Source of the DNA: Coprinellus micaceus
Lineage: Eukaryota > Basidiomycota > Agaricomycetes > Agaricales > Psathyrellaceae
Reading direction: 5' to 3'
DNA: 64,000 nt
NCBI GenBank assembly: GCA_951394405.1
Contig: OX596335.1
Location: 1,922,001-1,986,000 of the forward strand
Position numbers and translations under genes: made by a program. Shown piece by piece: positions 22,922 through 34,900 of this stretch. Each line of letters begins with the position of its first letter. Position 1 is the first letter of the stretch. The notes under the pieces are model-generated. The model was not told where the DNA came from and did not search any database. It worked only from the letters and a program-made list of their open reading frames with translations.

Positions 22922-24088
22922 CAGAAGGAGAAGGATGGGAGTGAGAGTAGTGACGAGAGTGACAGAGAGGCGGTGAGTTTTGGCTCAGAAGTGACCAGGA
23001 CTCCATTCCCCACCCCAGCACCCTCCAACACCCTCACCCTAGAAGCAGCCATCTCCTCCCTCAATCGCGCTGCCAAATTCTTCCTCAGACGGGACGTTCC
23101 TGCTGGGGAATTCGACGCTGTCAACACCATATGTCTCACATGGGACCGAGTTGATGCTGCCATCCATGGCTCTGCCTGGGGAATAGCATTCAAACAAATG
23201 GAGGACAATGACGACATGGATACCCTGCCCGGTACTCGTCCCCCATCCCCTTGTACCCTAGCTACTCCCCGCGCCCAGAGGATCTGTCCCCTCCTGACCC
23301 AGGTCAAGAGGATTGTTCCCTTTGGACATGGAGATAGTGAGGACCCTCTCAGTAGCCATCCAGTGGGCGACACTGCGCACGCCACCCCCTCACATCCCAT
23401 GCAGGTAGAGGATGATATGTATATGCCGGAATCCATGGTTGGATCCTGGGCAGCCAACGTCAAGGAGATGCTTGGCAGCAAGGTTGCACCTCCTGCTGGG
23501 GACCCCCAAGACTCTATTACACCACGTCCCATGGAGGATGTGCTCATCAGCCCCGAGGTTCAGGAGCCATCATCTTTGCAGGTGGCACTCATACCTCGAG
23601 GCTGGGGGAAGGCCAACCCCCAGGGTCAGCCCCCCTCCCCCTTATCCACAGCTCCTCCCAAGGGCTTCCACTACTGGTGAGGGTACACTGAGGCGTCTGC
23701 ACACAAGATCTGAGAGGGCCTTGCAGACACACCACCCCCGGAATACCCCGCTCAGAACCCTCCTCCCTTGTTCGCTCTCTCCAAGACGAACAAGCAACGC
23801 TCACATGTCGTCCCCCCTGGGGGCGGTAAGTGTGGACCCACTGGCTCGCCTATCCAGGTGGACCAGAACCCCATTGGGGAACGTCCCGGAGATTCTTGGA
23901 ACACTCAGGAACCGGCCGTACCTGGCCCGAATCCGAGCCTTCCATTCTCTGTGGCCACGCAGAAGTGTGTGCACGACGGAGGGCCCAGGCCACAGCTGAA
24001 AGCCCCCACTGTCCCCTTCCAGAGAGTTGGCCTTCCGGTCGGCCCTCAGAAGCCTCTCCCTAAACCCTCGGCCCTCAGGCCTTCTCTT
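22922..24088 (+). pseudogene. probable retroelement ORF1 N-terminal fragment
   Basis: The frame up to a stop at 23678-23680 encodes a Ser/Asp-rich start, then a Pro-rich, acidic region containing SLNRAAKFFLRRDVPAGEFD. It shifts register near 23690 and stays open to 24088, where the poly(T) of LINE copy 7 cuts it. Composition and position resemble the low-complexity N-terminal part of fungal LINE ORF1 proteins, but no conserved domain is visible. The assignment is inferred from context. It could also be an unrelated decayed gene. Confidence 0.4.
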
Positions 24089-24586
24089 TTTTTTGTTTTT
24101 GTTTTTGTTTTTGTTTTTGTTTTTGTTTTTTTAAATCAGCTTTTATATACCAGGGCACGATGGCAGTCCGGTGGCTATCAACATACAAAGAGAGTGTGAA
24201 CTTCACTAACTAAGTACTACTGCAATTATGAGACACAAAAGATTTGACGATTTGGAGATGCCCAGCACTTGAGGTTTTACCCCCAACCAGCAGACAGACA
24301 ATGAAAGGCCTTTTGGCACTAACAGATCGGTATATTAAGTCGGCATTCCCATCCAGCCCAGTCCAATCCCCACCAGTACCAGTCCGCCACAAGGTGTTAT
24401 GGGCTCCCAGCATGCTCCCTGGCAGCCTGCCAGAGAGCGCCCCCTCACAAGGACGCCCCACTTCACCCGGTCCTTAACCACATCAGTTGCAAGGACTGAC
24501 ACAGTCAAACCAGGTGTACCCAACTCCCTTCACATGAGACCTTTAACCAGCAAAAACCAGCCCAGCCCAGCTGAGGCCGTCAGCCC

Positions 24587-26536
24587 TCAACCATCGCCCT
24601 GTGGGGCGTATTGGAACCCAAATGCGAATGCCTTTGGGTTATCCTCTATGAACCAAACGAGTTCCCACACGAAGCAAGGGTCCTGATCGTATGTTTGCAG
24701 TACTCCGCACTGCATAAAGATATGGTGATGAGTTTGCACCGGACAGCCGCATTCACATTCGTGATCATCGTGGCCAGGTATGCCGAACCGGGAGTAGTAC
24801 TCTCCAGTAGGCGTGTGGTTGAGAATGGCTCTGCACATACATGCACAAAGCGCATTACTCTTGTTTACATGTCCTCGCCATACCCCCCCATTGGAGTATG
24901 TCAGACGAATTGCCTTCCCCTTGGGGTTGCACAGCACCATGAACTGGTGCCCTAAGTAGTCTGGGTTGTGTGCCTGAGTAGCCCACACATCCAGAGCGGA
25001 ATCGGCAATGTGCTTCCACACACTATCGAGAGATGTAGTGGGTCTCACTCCTGCCGGAGTAGGAGGGTGGCTCCGCGTGTGCAAATGAGCACGATGTTGA
25101 AGACCCCACTTCAACTTGGAGGGGGTCTCAATGAAGTCCACCCATCTGTCCGCCTTGGTGGCAAACCAGGTGCATTGAGCCTTACAGGTTGCAAGCGAAT
25201 GTGCCTGGCCTGAATGGATCCCCGGATCAACTGCTCTTTTAGCCATGGCCAGAGAGTCAGTGAATATCACAATCCGATCACAGTCTTCTAGGACTGTAGC
25301 CCTTCTGACTGCCATACAAATCACTAAGAGCTCAGCATCAGACGACAGGACACATCCCGCCACCATAACTCCCTTGCTCCGTTGATTACCTAGGCCTTCA
25401 TACACATAGGCCGCAGTCACATTATGCCTGGTGGCCTTGGGGACAGACACTTCCACCCCCATGCACACTGTGTGAACGTTGGTACTCAATGAGTTCCATA
25501 GAGTGTTCAGTTCCTGCCGGCGCCTCTTGAGGATATCCTTGCTGTATCGCTGGAAGCTGTTAAAATGGACTTGGGCCCCATAGAGGTCCATCATCCTAGA
25601 TCCTGGAGCGTTTTTGACCACACATGGCTCAAACTTCTCTGTAAGTTTGGGCAGTCCCCTGAGGGTCTGGCCTATGGCATCCTTTACACAGCTGCGGTTC
25701 ACCGGATAAAGGTGACAGGCAGCCCCATAATGGGGAGAGGCACTCCCCCTGTACTCCTCTGGTAAGAGGGAGCACAGGGGGTGAGTGTCAGACAGAGTTG
25801 CCGTTCGGAACACCGCACGTTGTGAGAGCTTTTGAAGGTGAAGACGAATGGGTGGGAGGCCTGCAAGGCTCTCCGTCCCTCCAGTAGGGGACATACGAGA
25901 CACTCCTATTATCCAGCATGCCGCTTTACGCTGCATGGAGGTTAGAATTTTGAGTGCGCCTTGGATTTTGGCGCCTTCGTAATACCACAGCCTATGCCCA
26001 TATGTGCAGATGGGAATCACACACGTGCGGAAGAGGATGCACTTATTCTTGGGCGAGAGCCCTCCAGTAGAATTACCAAGCATTCTCATTGCCATTACGG
26101 TGGTGAGAGCCTTGGTTGAGTAGTACCGGATGTGCTCCTTGAAGGAGAGGAACCGATCAAAGAAGAAGACCAAGTATCTCCAATACTGCTTGGGTTTCAG
26201 AGGGGTAGCACCTGTGTAGGGCGCATATCCGAGGTCTAAGGGCATATGGAATTCCGTATGTCCTCTGTCGAAGTGGAAGAGTTCCGTCTTGTCATGTTCC
26301 AAGACAAGCCCTGCCTTTGTAAACATCTCAAAGAGACACTGGTATGCTTGGTAGAGATGCACGCAGTTCTCTTCAATCTTGCGAGACTGGACAATGATAG
26401 TACCATCGTCCACGTATAATATCAAGGTAGCGAGTTTCCCCTCTGGCCTCAACCAAAATAGCTTCATGATCGGAGCTATGACAAGGGCAGACAGCACAGG
26501 TGATAGGGCAGAGCCCTGTCCCACCCCTATGTCCAC
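24587..26536 (-). pseudogene. LINE ORF2: RT palm/thumb to RNase H and Cys/His tail
   Basis: About 649 codons without a stop: GVGQGSALSP, an intact YVDDG catalytic box, thumb, linker, RNase H region (IFTDSLAMA) and the HECECGCPVQT tail. The first RNase H Asp motif reads GVEVSVP, an Asp to Glu change in a catalytic position. This is the least stop-damaged copy in the window. Its upstream RT part continues beyond the inserted element at 26767-27061 and lacks the endonuclease, so the copy cannot be autonomous. Confidence 0.87.
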
Positions 26537-26538
26537 CC

Positions 26539-26761
26539 TGTTAAAGTATTGGAATGACCAGGAATTGAACCTGGGACCATCTGTTGACTAGACTGGACGC
26601 TCTACCACTGAGCTACCACCCTATGGATAGACAGTGTGCAGATGTTGATACTATGGGGCCTTAAACATTCCCCATACACAGGCTCATCACCGTGTGGGAT
26701 ACAGTCACATATAGCACTGCACCAATATCAAGTCTAGGCTGTCGATTGACCACTTCCAACA
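26539..26761 (-). repeat. short solo LTR-like element carrying a tRNA-like sequence
   Basis: 223 bp with TGTT...AACA termini and a perfect 5-bp target duplication CACCC (26534-26538, 26762-26766), interrupting the LINE RT frame. The TG...CA ends and 5-bp TSD are LTR-type. The orientation is chosen from TGTTGGAAG resembling other LTR starts in the window. No pol sequence is associated. It could be a solo LTR of a TRIM-like element. Confidence 0.75.
26550..26622 (-). other. tRNA-like sequence inside the 223-bp LTR
   Basis: On the minus strand it reads TAGCTCAGTGGTAGAGC (A-box / D-arm) and, 28 nt further, GGTTCAATTCC (B-box / T-loop) with a CCAGG/CCTGG T-stem. The acceptor arms AGGGTGG and TCATTCC pair at six of seven positions with wobbles. 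The anticodon arm does not pair well, so it is probably a tRNA-derived relic or internal polymerase III promoter, not a working tRNA gene. Confidence 0.65.
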
Positions 26762-27063
26762 CACCCAGAAGGGATCTGAAGTAGAGCCATTCCACACGTA
26801 GAACATATGGCGCTCCACCAGGTAGGATTCAAAGAAGGTCACCACCATAGGGTGGAAGCCTTGTTTGCGAAGTACCTCGAGTAAGAACTCATGGTTGATG
26901 GACAGGAAGAACTGGGCGATGTCAAAAACCACCACACTAGTCTTAAGTCCTGCTGCCCACCCTGTTTGCACCAAGTGCGTCAGGAATAGGCCTGCATCTT
27001 CAGTGGAGTGCTGACACACCCCTCCCATTTGATTGGGGTCAACAAGATCGTACTTGATCATGT

Positions 27064-28127
27064 CAGTACTTCACACCCCCCCCACTTGTCCAATTGGACT
27101 CCATTGGGGCCCAGCCACCCCATTGGGTGTCCAGCCTGGGGGGGCTGGAGTCCAGTGGAGTCCAGTGGATATTCAACCAAGTCCAGCCCACCCCAGCCCA
27201 CTCCAATAGGACTCCAATTGGACTCCAACCAGGTCCAACCAGCTATGCCCAGACTCCAGGCAAAAATCTTTGGCAGTGATTGGACTCCCACTAGACTCCA
27301 ATTGGACCCCAATGAGACCCAGCCACATCTGCCTTCTGTGAAACTATAGGCTGTGAAGAAATCTGATTCACACTGGTCTACACAGCCACATCATACATCA
27401 CATCTGATCTGAATTCAAAACTTAGTATATGCCACCTACAGTTCTGGTTATAACAAACTGTGATCTAAAATAAAGATTTTATTATTATCTTTCCCACAGT
27501 TGTCACCAGTTATCATAACACTAGTATCAGACACATGAATCCAACCAAATTAAATTGACACCAGTCTTTTGATTTTGGATCAGCCCTGACATCAAATCTA
27601 TCTATGCATAACCTCATATCTCATAAACAGGAAAGATAGGAAATTTTTCAGTATTTTTCACGATTTTTCCAGAGTTAATGTGATGGAATCAGATCACATG
27701 TCAAATTTGTCATAAGAATTATGATGTCATACTTCCCAAACAAGAATGGTGGGAATATTTTCAGTATTATTCCCGATTTTTCCGGAATTAATGTGACAGA
27801 ATGATATGATATGTCAAAATAGCACAGCCACAGCTTCCCATGCCCACGCTTTTGCCCAGCTTGGGTCATCAGTCCCCACTGGAACTCCATTGGAGTCTAA
27901 CGAGTTTTTGTCTAATGAACCCCAAATTGCAACCCCAGTGGTGTCTTGTCACTCAGGTCAGTCTAGGCTGGGGAAACCACCTTTTTGTGTCCAATTAGAG
28001 TCCAATGTGTGAATTTTGGGTGGTAGATTGGGGTTGGTTGGGGTGGGCTAGGCCCAACAGGATAGAATTTGGGTGGCAAGATACCCAATGGAGTCCAATT
28101 GGAGAAGTGGGGCACAGTAAAGTACTC
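27064..28127. mobile_element. hAT-like element, family CAGTACTT, copy C
   Basis: 1,064 bp with the same termini and subterminal TCCAATTGG units as copies A and B. Flanks are GATCATGT (left, LINE RT) and CCGTAGAG (right, LINE RNase H linker), so there is no target duplication. The two LINE flanks come from different positions of the LINE, indicating recombination between elements. Confidence 0.8.
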
Positions 28128-28221
28128 CCGTAGAGGTCCATCATCCTAGATCCTGGAGCATTTTCAACTGCACATGGCTCGAATTTCTCCATGAGTTTGG
28201 GCAGTCCCCTGAGGGTCTGGC
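28128..28221 (-). pseudogene. LINE ORF2 linker fragment
   Basis: 94 bp encoding QTLRGLPKLMEKFEPCAVEN and the following residues, the segment just before RNase H. Its right end joins a gag-like reading frame at about 28222 without a tail or duplication. Confidence 0.75.
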
Positions 28222-29848
28222 TGGCCCCACCTGACTCGACCCCATTGGGTAAGAGGATGGTGTTGAGGAGTCTTGAATACTTGTCTGGCTCACATAGCCT
28301 AACCTGTTGTCCTCCTCTGATGAAGTTCCAAATCACCCTATTGACCGTGATGACCTTGTAGTGAGAATGGGCAAGTCGGGAGGCAAACATATCTTGGATG
28401 TACTCGCCATACCACTCGAGCTTGGAAATCCTATTGGGGAATGCGAATTTGTAGGCTCATTTGGTGAGGTTCCAGGCAGAGGACCATTCCAACGCAGTTT
28501 GGACATGCTTCACAGCATCAGGCTTCGCAAAGGTGATCTCAGTTGATCCCAAGCGCCCAACACTCTGTAGAACAATGCAAGTATGACCCACTGTAAGTGG
28601 GGAGAGTTCAATGTTAGATTGAAAGTAAGTAGGGTATACAAGATACGCACCTGTAAGTGGGGAGAGTTCGATGGGGACTCACCCACTTACAGTGTGAACT
28701 ATATACTGTGGAGAACAATAGATAACCTATATGCAGAACAATAAGAAACAACAATAGATGTTCCATAAGTAGAGAACAATAGCAATGAATGGAGATGAGG
28801 TGGAGATAAGAGAACAATAAGTGCAAGTATAATGGGAATAATACAAGGCGGTTGTTGTTCTCTGTAGAACAATAGAAGATAAGCAAAACATTCAAAATAG
28901 AGGTATTCTTTGTAGAGATAGAGTTGACATGAGCATTGTCTTCCAACACACTCTCCCAAGGAGGGTGGACTTGGTAGAGTGAAGAGAAGAATTGATCAAG
29001 GTTGATGGGCTGGCCTTTGATAATTTTTGGCCATTCAGAGTGTGGGACACTGAGGGGAGCGATGGGAGAGTTCCTAATCTGTGCGATAGTGTAGTTATGG
29101 TCTCTTGTGTAGAGATTGAGGAAATGACAGGTTTCGATACACTCTCGGTTAATTGAGGAGGCGATGGCTTCATCTTCTTGCTGGGCCCAGGGTAAGTCAC
29201 CTCTTTCCAATTTCGGCTGTTTGCCTCCATGTGACACGGACACATCATCTCCATCATCATTGAGACTGGCTGAACATCGTCTGACAAGTTTTCACACATT
29301 GGCAAGGTGATCCTCGAACTCAGGGTGCTCTCCACCATCCCCAAGTTGATTCTCTCGAGCAGTGATGGCTTGCTGAATTCATTCCCCCTGAGCTGCAGCC
29401 CTTCCTTGTAACTGAGACTCCTGTTCAACTTCGGAGCACATATGCTCGAAGCCTGATTCCCGGAAGGCTCTATCCTGTCCTTCAGAGCCAAGGTCGTAAA
29501 GGGAGTATAACCTTCCGATGGTGACAGCTTTGTTAAAGGTTCCCTTTCGGAAAGCCTCAAAAATATCCTCAGCCTTTTTGATGATTTCCATTTCGAATCC
29601 TGTCAAAGGTTCAGCCTGAGCTCTGGCGACACCGACCTGCTGTGTGCTCGTTTGGCTCCCTGCTTGGATACCCTGTTGAGGAGCAGCCTCAGATCATCTA
29701 GCTGGCCATGAAGACCCTGCTGTTCGTCCTGAACTGCTTCCAAATGATCCAGAAGGGAGACTGGAAGACACGTTGGGGGAGGCATGTGGAGATTTGGACA
29801 TAGAAAACTGAACGTAGTGATGACTGCAAATAAACCAGCAAAAATCAT
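28222..29848 (-). pseudogene. degenerate gag-like retroelement protein
   Basis: Minus-strand coding remnants in shifting frames. They include EMEIIKKAEDIFEAFRKGTF (about 29540-29600), a segment with PWAQQEDEAIASSI...LDQFFSSLYQ (about 28980-29190) and, after the solo LTR, FIRGGQQVRLCEPDKYSRLL (about 28240-28330). The arrangement resembles a gag-like protein family widespread in mushroom retroelements. I recognise the pattern but cannot name the parent element class with confidence. Frameshifts and stops are numerous. Confidence 0.5.
28566..28948 (-). repeat. solo LTR (383 bp), same family, copy 2
   Basis: Reverse-orientation partner of 21837-22219, equal in length, with TGTAGAACAATGC...CTTCCAACA on the plus strand. 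Perfect 5-bp target duplication CACTC (28561-28565, 28949-28953). It interrupts the gag-like pseudogene. Confidence 0.9.
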
Positions 29849-31947
29849 TGATTTGAGTCAAGGGTGAGTAGTGATAACCAGGGATAATGGATAAAATCTG
29901 CTAGGGATAGGATATGGATTGGCGCCATGCTATCCGGGTGCTTATCCGTTCCACCTTCCGGATTTGGCGGATACAAGTCACACATCTCGGCATATTCAGC
30001 GTTGCTGGACATGCCGGTGATCAACTGTACAGCACCAGAGGGGTACAATTTTCACCCTGCATCACTCAGAGGGGTATGACTTCACCCTCTGAGCATCCAT
30101 ATATCTCGCAATGTCTTCCCCCCCCTGCTACACCTGCCCAATCCACCAGCCGACGAAGCGCAAGCTACGTTCTGTCCCCCAGCACTGTCTCACATGACAT
30201 CAAGATGGTCTTCGCAAAGGTTCGCCAGCGCATCAGCAAGTTATTACAAGTACATTCCCTCTTTTTATACTCATGTCTTCGCGTTTGGTGCCGTTGTACT
30301 TACCCTCACTCAGGAGCACCCAGGATTGCTCCACTTCGCTACTGACTGTTGGACCTCGCCAAACCACTGTGCGTATGCTGCGTTCACCATTCATTTCAAA
30401 CAGAATGGAAACCCCTTCTCCCTCCTCCTCGACATCATCGAAATCCCTCGTTCCCACACTGGGTTGAATCTTGCGATTGAGTTCGCTCGCCTTCTCTGTG
30501 AGTTCAGCATTGGGCACAAGGTGGGTTCTCCATGTACTGCTGCTCGCTTTTGTCCCTGATATACCCATAATCCATAGATCCTGAGTGTGACCTGCAATAA
30601 TGCATCCAACAATGATGTCATGGTGCGCAAGCTGCAGGAGGGCATTGACACCTTCACTGGTGAAGCTAGTCTTACTCAGTGCTTCCTGCATGTCGTCAAC
30701 CTCGTCGCTAGGACCACGATTTGTGTTTTCGACATACCCCCAAAGAAGAAGACTGGCGACAACACCAGCATCAACAGCACGACCACCTCAGGTGACCCTG
30801 TCTTGGACCAGGCCCAGGCAGAGCTTGTGGAGAACCTCAAGCTCGAGGAGGCTGATACTCGAACGGCCATGGCACAAGAAGCCCTGGAGGGAGAGGGAGG
30901 TGACGATGGGGATATTCAAGACAAGTTGGAGAACAGTACAGAGGGTTGGGTGGATGAGAGAGACCTCATGTCGCAGGGCGAGCACGATGAGCTCGACAAG
31001 TCAGCCCTTCCTGTGAGGCTTGCGGTTCTCAAGGTACGTTGTCGTCGTGTTGTTATAGTTGTTTCATATACTTATGTATTGTCTCTGGCAGCTCCGCCGC
31101 CTCTCGTATGCCATCCTCCACTCCTCCACCATCCTCCTCCCCTTATGGTACGACATGTTGGCTGCACTTGACCTTGCCTTGAGGGCGATGCCTCGTGACG
31201 TCGCAACTCGGCGGAACTCGACATATGATATGTTGAAGTTTGCCATTGAGTACCAATCTGCCATTGAGACCATGGTCAAGGAGAAGGTGTTAAGGTGTTA
31301 CAAGCTTGACGATGATGAGTGGGATATGATCTCGCAACTCACCAAGGTCCTCAAGGTATGATATACTTCTATTGTTCATCACCACCTACATGCTTATGAC
31401 CTTTTAGGTATACAAGCATGTGACCCTCTTCTTCTCTTGTGGAACCCCTTCGTTGCTGGCCATCATTCCTGCTATGGATCACATCAATGATGTCCTTACT
31501 GAGCAGGTGCTCAACAAGACCCGGCTTCTCCCCTCCATTCGAGCTGCATGTACCCTTTTGAAGCAGACCCTAAACTGTTACTACAACAAGACCGATGAAT
31601 CGGAGAACTATCGGATTGCAATGGGTATGTCATCTCTTCTCTCAGCACTTGCACATCTCTTTAATATATCTATTATGTGTAGTCCTTCATCCATCCTTCA
31701 AGCTTGAGTACTTCCAAAGATGTAACTGGCTTCCATCCTGGGTGCAGACTGCAGAGGATATGGTTCAGGATGAGTTCAAGTGTTCATATGCTTCCTTGGA
31801 GGCACCTGATGACTATGCTGCAGCCGTGGCTCTGGAGGATGGGGCGTCCTCATCGGTATGTTTCTTTCTACCTACCCTTTATGGCCATGATATTCACATA
31901 ATTGTAGGGCCGTCATGAACCTAACCTGTACTTTACACTCCCCCATA

Positions 31948-34900
31948 AGGTACCTATCGGCGAAACCCAGCACCCTTACATAAGTGACAAAATTGTCAAT
32001 GACGGCGACGGCTACTCCTCCACAACACCTTCAATCGGCTCAATTCTGAGTCCTGAGATGCATTCGGATGGTGGGGTGCCATGATTCTCAGGAAGAATTT
32101 TTTTATTACTTGATGAATAGGACATGTAGTAGACGAATTATTTCTTCTCCTCCCAAATACGCCAAAACGAGGTTTCCGAGCGAATGGCAGCGTTTTGGAA
32201 AATCGCGACCCAAGGATTTTGCGCATCACGTGACCAAACACGTGACAGCCGGACGCCCTCCTCCTGCTCAGAAATGAGAGATGGGAGGCCGATATTAATT
32301 CAAAAACCTACCTGATTGTCATCGGATAATGCCCAGAAGGTCCAAGGCTACCCGCGCACGAATTCAAAACCTTTTAAACGCCCCAAATCAGCCAAATAAT
32401 GGGCCAGAAACCGAAAATTCACCTGCTTCTCCTCCTCCTGCTGCCCAATTGCCCCCTCCTGCAATTCTTGTGACTCCAGAACCTGTATCTGTGCAGACCA
32501 CGATTGAAGAAGTGGAAGATGAAGATGCTCCAGGCCGATTGCACAAGCCTTTGGTGGATCTGAGTGGTGCTGAGGTGGATTGGGATGCTCTGGAGGAGGC
32601 AGATAAGACAGATGATGAGAATGAGGAGGAGAGCGAAGCTGAGGATGAGGAAGACAATGTAGGGGTGGGCAGGCATCATGCAACGAAGCTGGAAGAGTTC
32701 TCCTTGTTCCTCCTTCAAGCCCAGCAACTGGCACAGGAGCAGGAAAAGAAGAGGAGGGCAGAGGGTAAAACCAGGGGTCCCTACACAGGAAAGGCAAAGC
32801 GCACCTTGCAACTGCGAAAGAAGCAACAGAAGGAAGCTAGGCAGAGGGGGGAGAACATCATGGACACTTTTGAGAGGGCTAGGAACAGGAGTAAACAGGG
32901 AGGAGGAGGAGGAGAGCCTGCTGGGGAGGTGACCACAGTGGAGAGCTCAGACTCCGAGCTTGAACCAGTGGAGGTACAGGCTGAGAATGGAGAGGTGAGT
33001 CCTAGCATTTTTAGAGTGGTCTAGCGAACCTCACCTTCATCCAAATCCAATAGAGCTCATCCATGTCAGTGCCCAAGCCTGCACTGCCCACTCCTGCGCC
33101 CATTTTCGCCGTCCCCGCGGTTATAGAACACACTGGTCCAAACGATGGCCCAAACGATGCCAAACGAAGGGTCGAGGAGTTGCTGAAGGAGTTGCGGGAG
33201 GGTAAGAGGCCAGCAGACTTCACGCCGCCAACCCAGAAGGACTCGAAGCTCGAGAACCTGAAGGATCGCGAGAAACTTCGACGTGCAGTGGCGGCGTTGA
33301 CTGTCAAGAGCAAGGATAAACTCCTCGATGTGCTCTTTCGTTCGAGGATCTCTGGGATGCTCGGTGTTCTCAATCTATACCTTGATGAGAGGCTGTCCTA
33401 CACTTGGAGGGAGGCCTCACTGGTGGCAGCTGTTGCACAGGGCCACGGTTCTAGCCACGCTCGCAATCTACAAACCTGGCTGCATGAATATTTGGAGAGC
33501 GATTGAAAGAAGCTTCCATTCCATCGTTATGGCAAGCTTCGAAGCTCAGTTCTGCACGACGAAGATTTTTCCCAAGCAATTCAACTGCATCTGCAGGAGA
33601 AAACCCGCGCTGGAGACTACCTTCAAGCTCAGGACATTGTGGATTTCGTCTCGCAGTCCCAGGAAATGCAGGATATGCTGGAGAAGATGGGGAAGAGAAA
33701 CCGAACGATCTCAATTGCCCAAGCTTACCGGTGGCTGCGCGCGAATGGATACCGTTATGGAAGGAAGCGAAAGGGGATGTACGTGGATGGGCATGAGCGG
33801 GAGGATGTTGTGCTGTACAGGGAGGACTTTATTGAGCGTTGGAGGGAGTACGAGAAGAGGATGGTCATGTACGACAATGACGGCAACGTTCTCGCGATCC
33901 CAAAAGGGTTCAAGCTCGACGACCCATCGACACCCTTCGAGCTCATCCTGGTCACGCACGACGAATCAACGTTCTATGAAAATGACCGCCGCACACTAGT
34001 TTGGTCTCACGAGAACGACAAACCCGTGCCCGTGAGGAAAGGGGAGGGGGCGTCGATTATGGTGTCCGACTTTCTGACGTTGAGATGGGGGCGATTGATA
34101 CACCATGATGCGTGAGTTAAATGGTTCTTCCGTCAGACGTTCATTTATTTAATATGTAAATGTAATTCTAGGGAGACGGGCGATGTCATTGACCCCCGAG
34201 TCTTTTTCAAGGCTGGAAAGAATCGCGATGGGTATTTCACGTCAGATGACTTACTTCGCCAAGTCGACCGCGCGATTGATGCATTTGAGGGCAACACCAG
34301 AGGGCGTGCACAGGCCCTTTTCCTCTTCGATAATGCCCCCAGTCACCAAAAGAGGGCAGCTGATGCTCTCTCTGCCCGCTACATGCCCAAGGGACCTTCG
34401 GAAACTTGGATAAGTAAGGGTGGCGCACGGATGAGGGATGCTACTCTCCCGAGTGGAGAGAGTCAGCCATTATACTTCCCTGAGGACCATCCCACACACC
34501 CCAGATGGTTCAAAGGGATGGAGCAGATTATCAAGGAGAGGGGCCTGTGGCCCGAGGGTGGCCTCAATACACAGTGCACTGATTTCAAGTGTGCTGCTGG
34601 TCGCACTGATTGCTGTTGCCGGCGCTTATTATTTACCCAGCCCGATTTCAGCAGTCAAAAGTCAGCACTCCAGGAGCTCGTGACTCGCCGGGGCCATATT
34701 TGCGATTTCTACCCCAAGTATCACTGCGAACTTAATTTTATTGAGCAGTACTGGGGCGCCGCAAAGTTGCGCTATCGCAATTCACCCCAAACAAAAAGTC
34801 AGGAGGAGATGGAAAAGAACATGACTGTGTGCTTGGATGAGATAAGTCGTGTTCAAATGGTCCGGTGAGTCGTTCTGCTGATTTCCTTGAATCATTCATC

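Larger units (their letters stand above)
24089..27063 (-). mobile_element. LINE copy 7, long open ORF2 segment
   Basis: Minus-strand LINE whose 3' tail is a GTTTTT microsatellite on the plus strand (24089-24132; AAAAAC on the element strand) instead of a pure A-tract. The 3' UTR is 24133-24586. A 223-bp TG...CA element (26539-26761) interrupts the RT. The 5' end is cut at 27063 by hAT-like copy C. Confidence 0.88.

Noticed and set aside
26550..26622. functional tRNA gene
   Set aside because: The A- and B-boxes are good, but the anticodon arm does not pair and the acceptor has a mismatch. It lies inside an LTR-like element, so I treat it as tRNA-derived.
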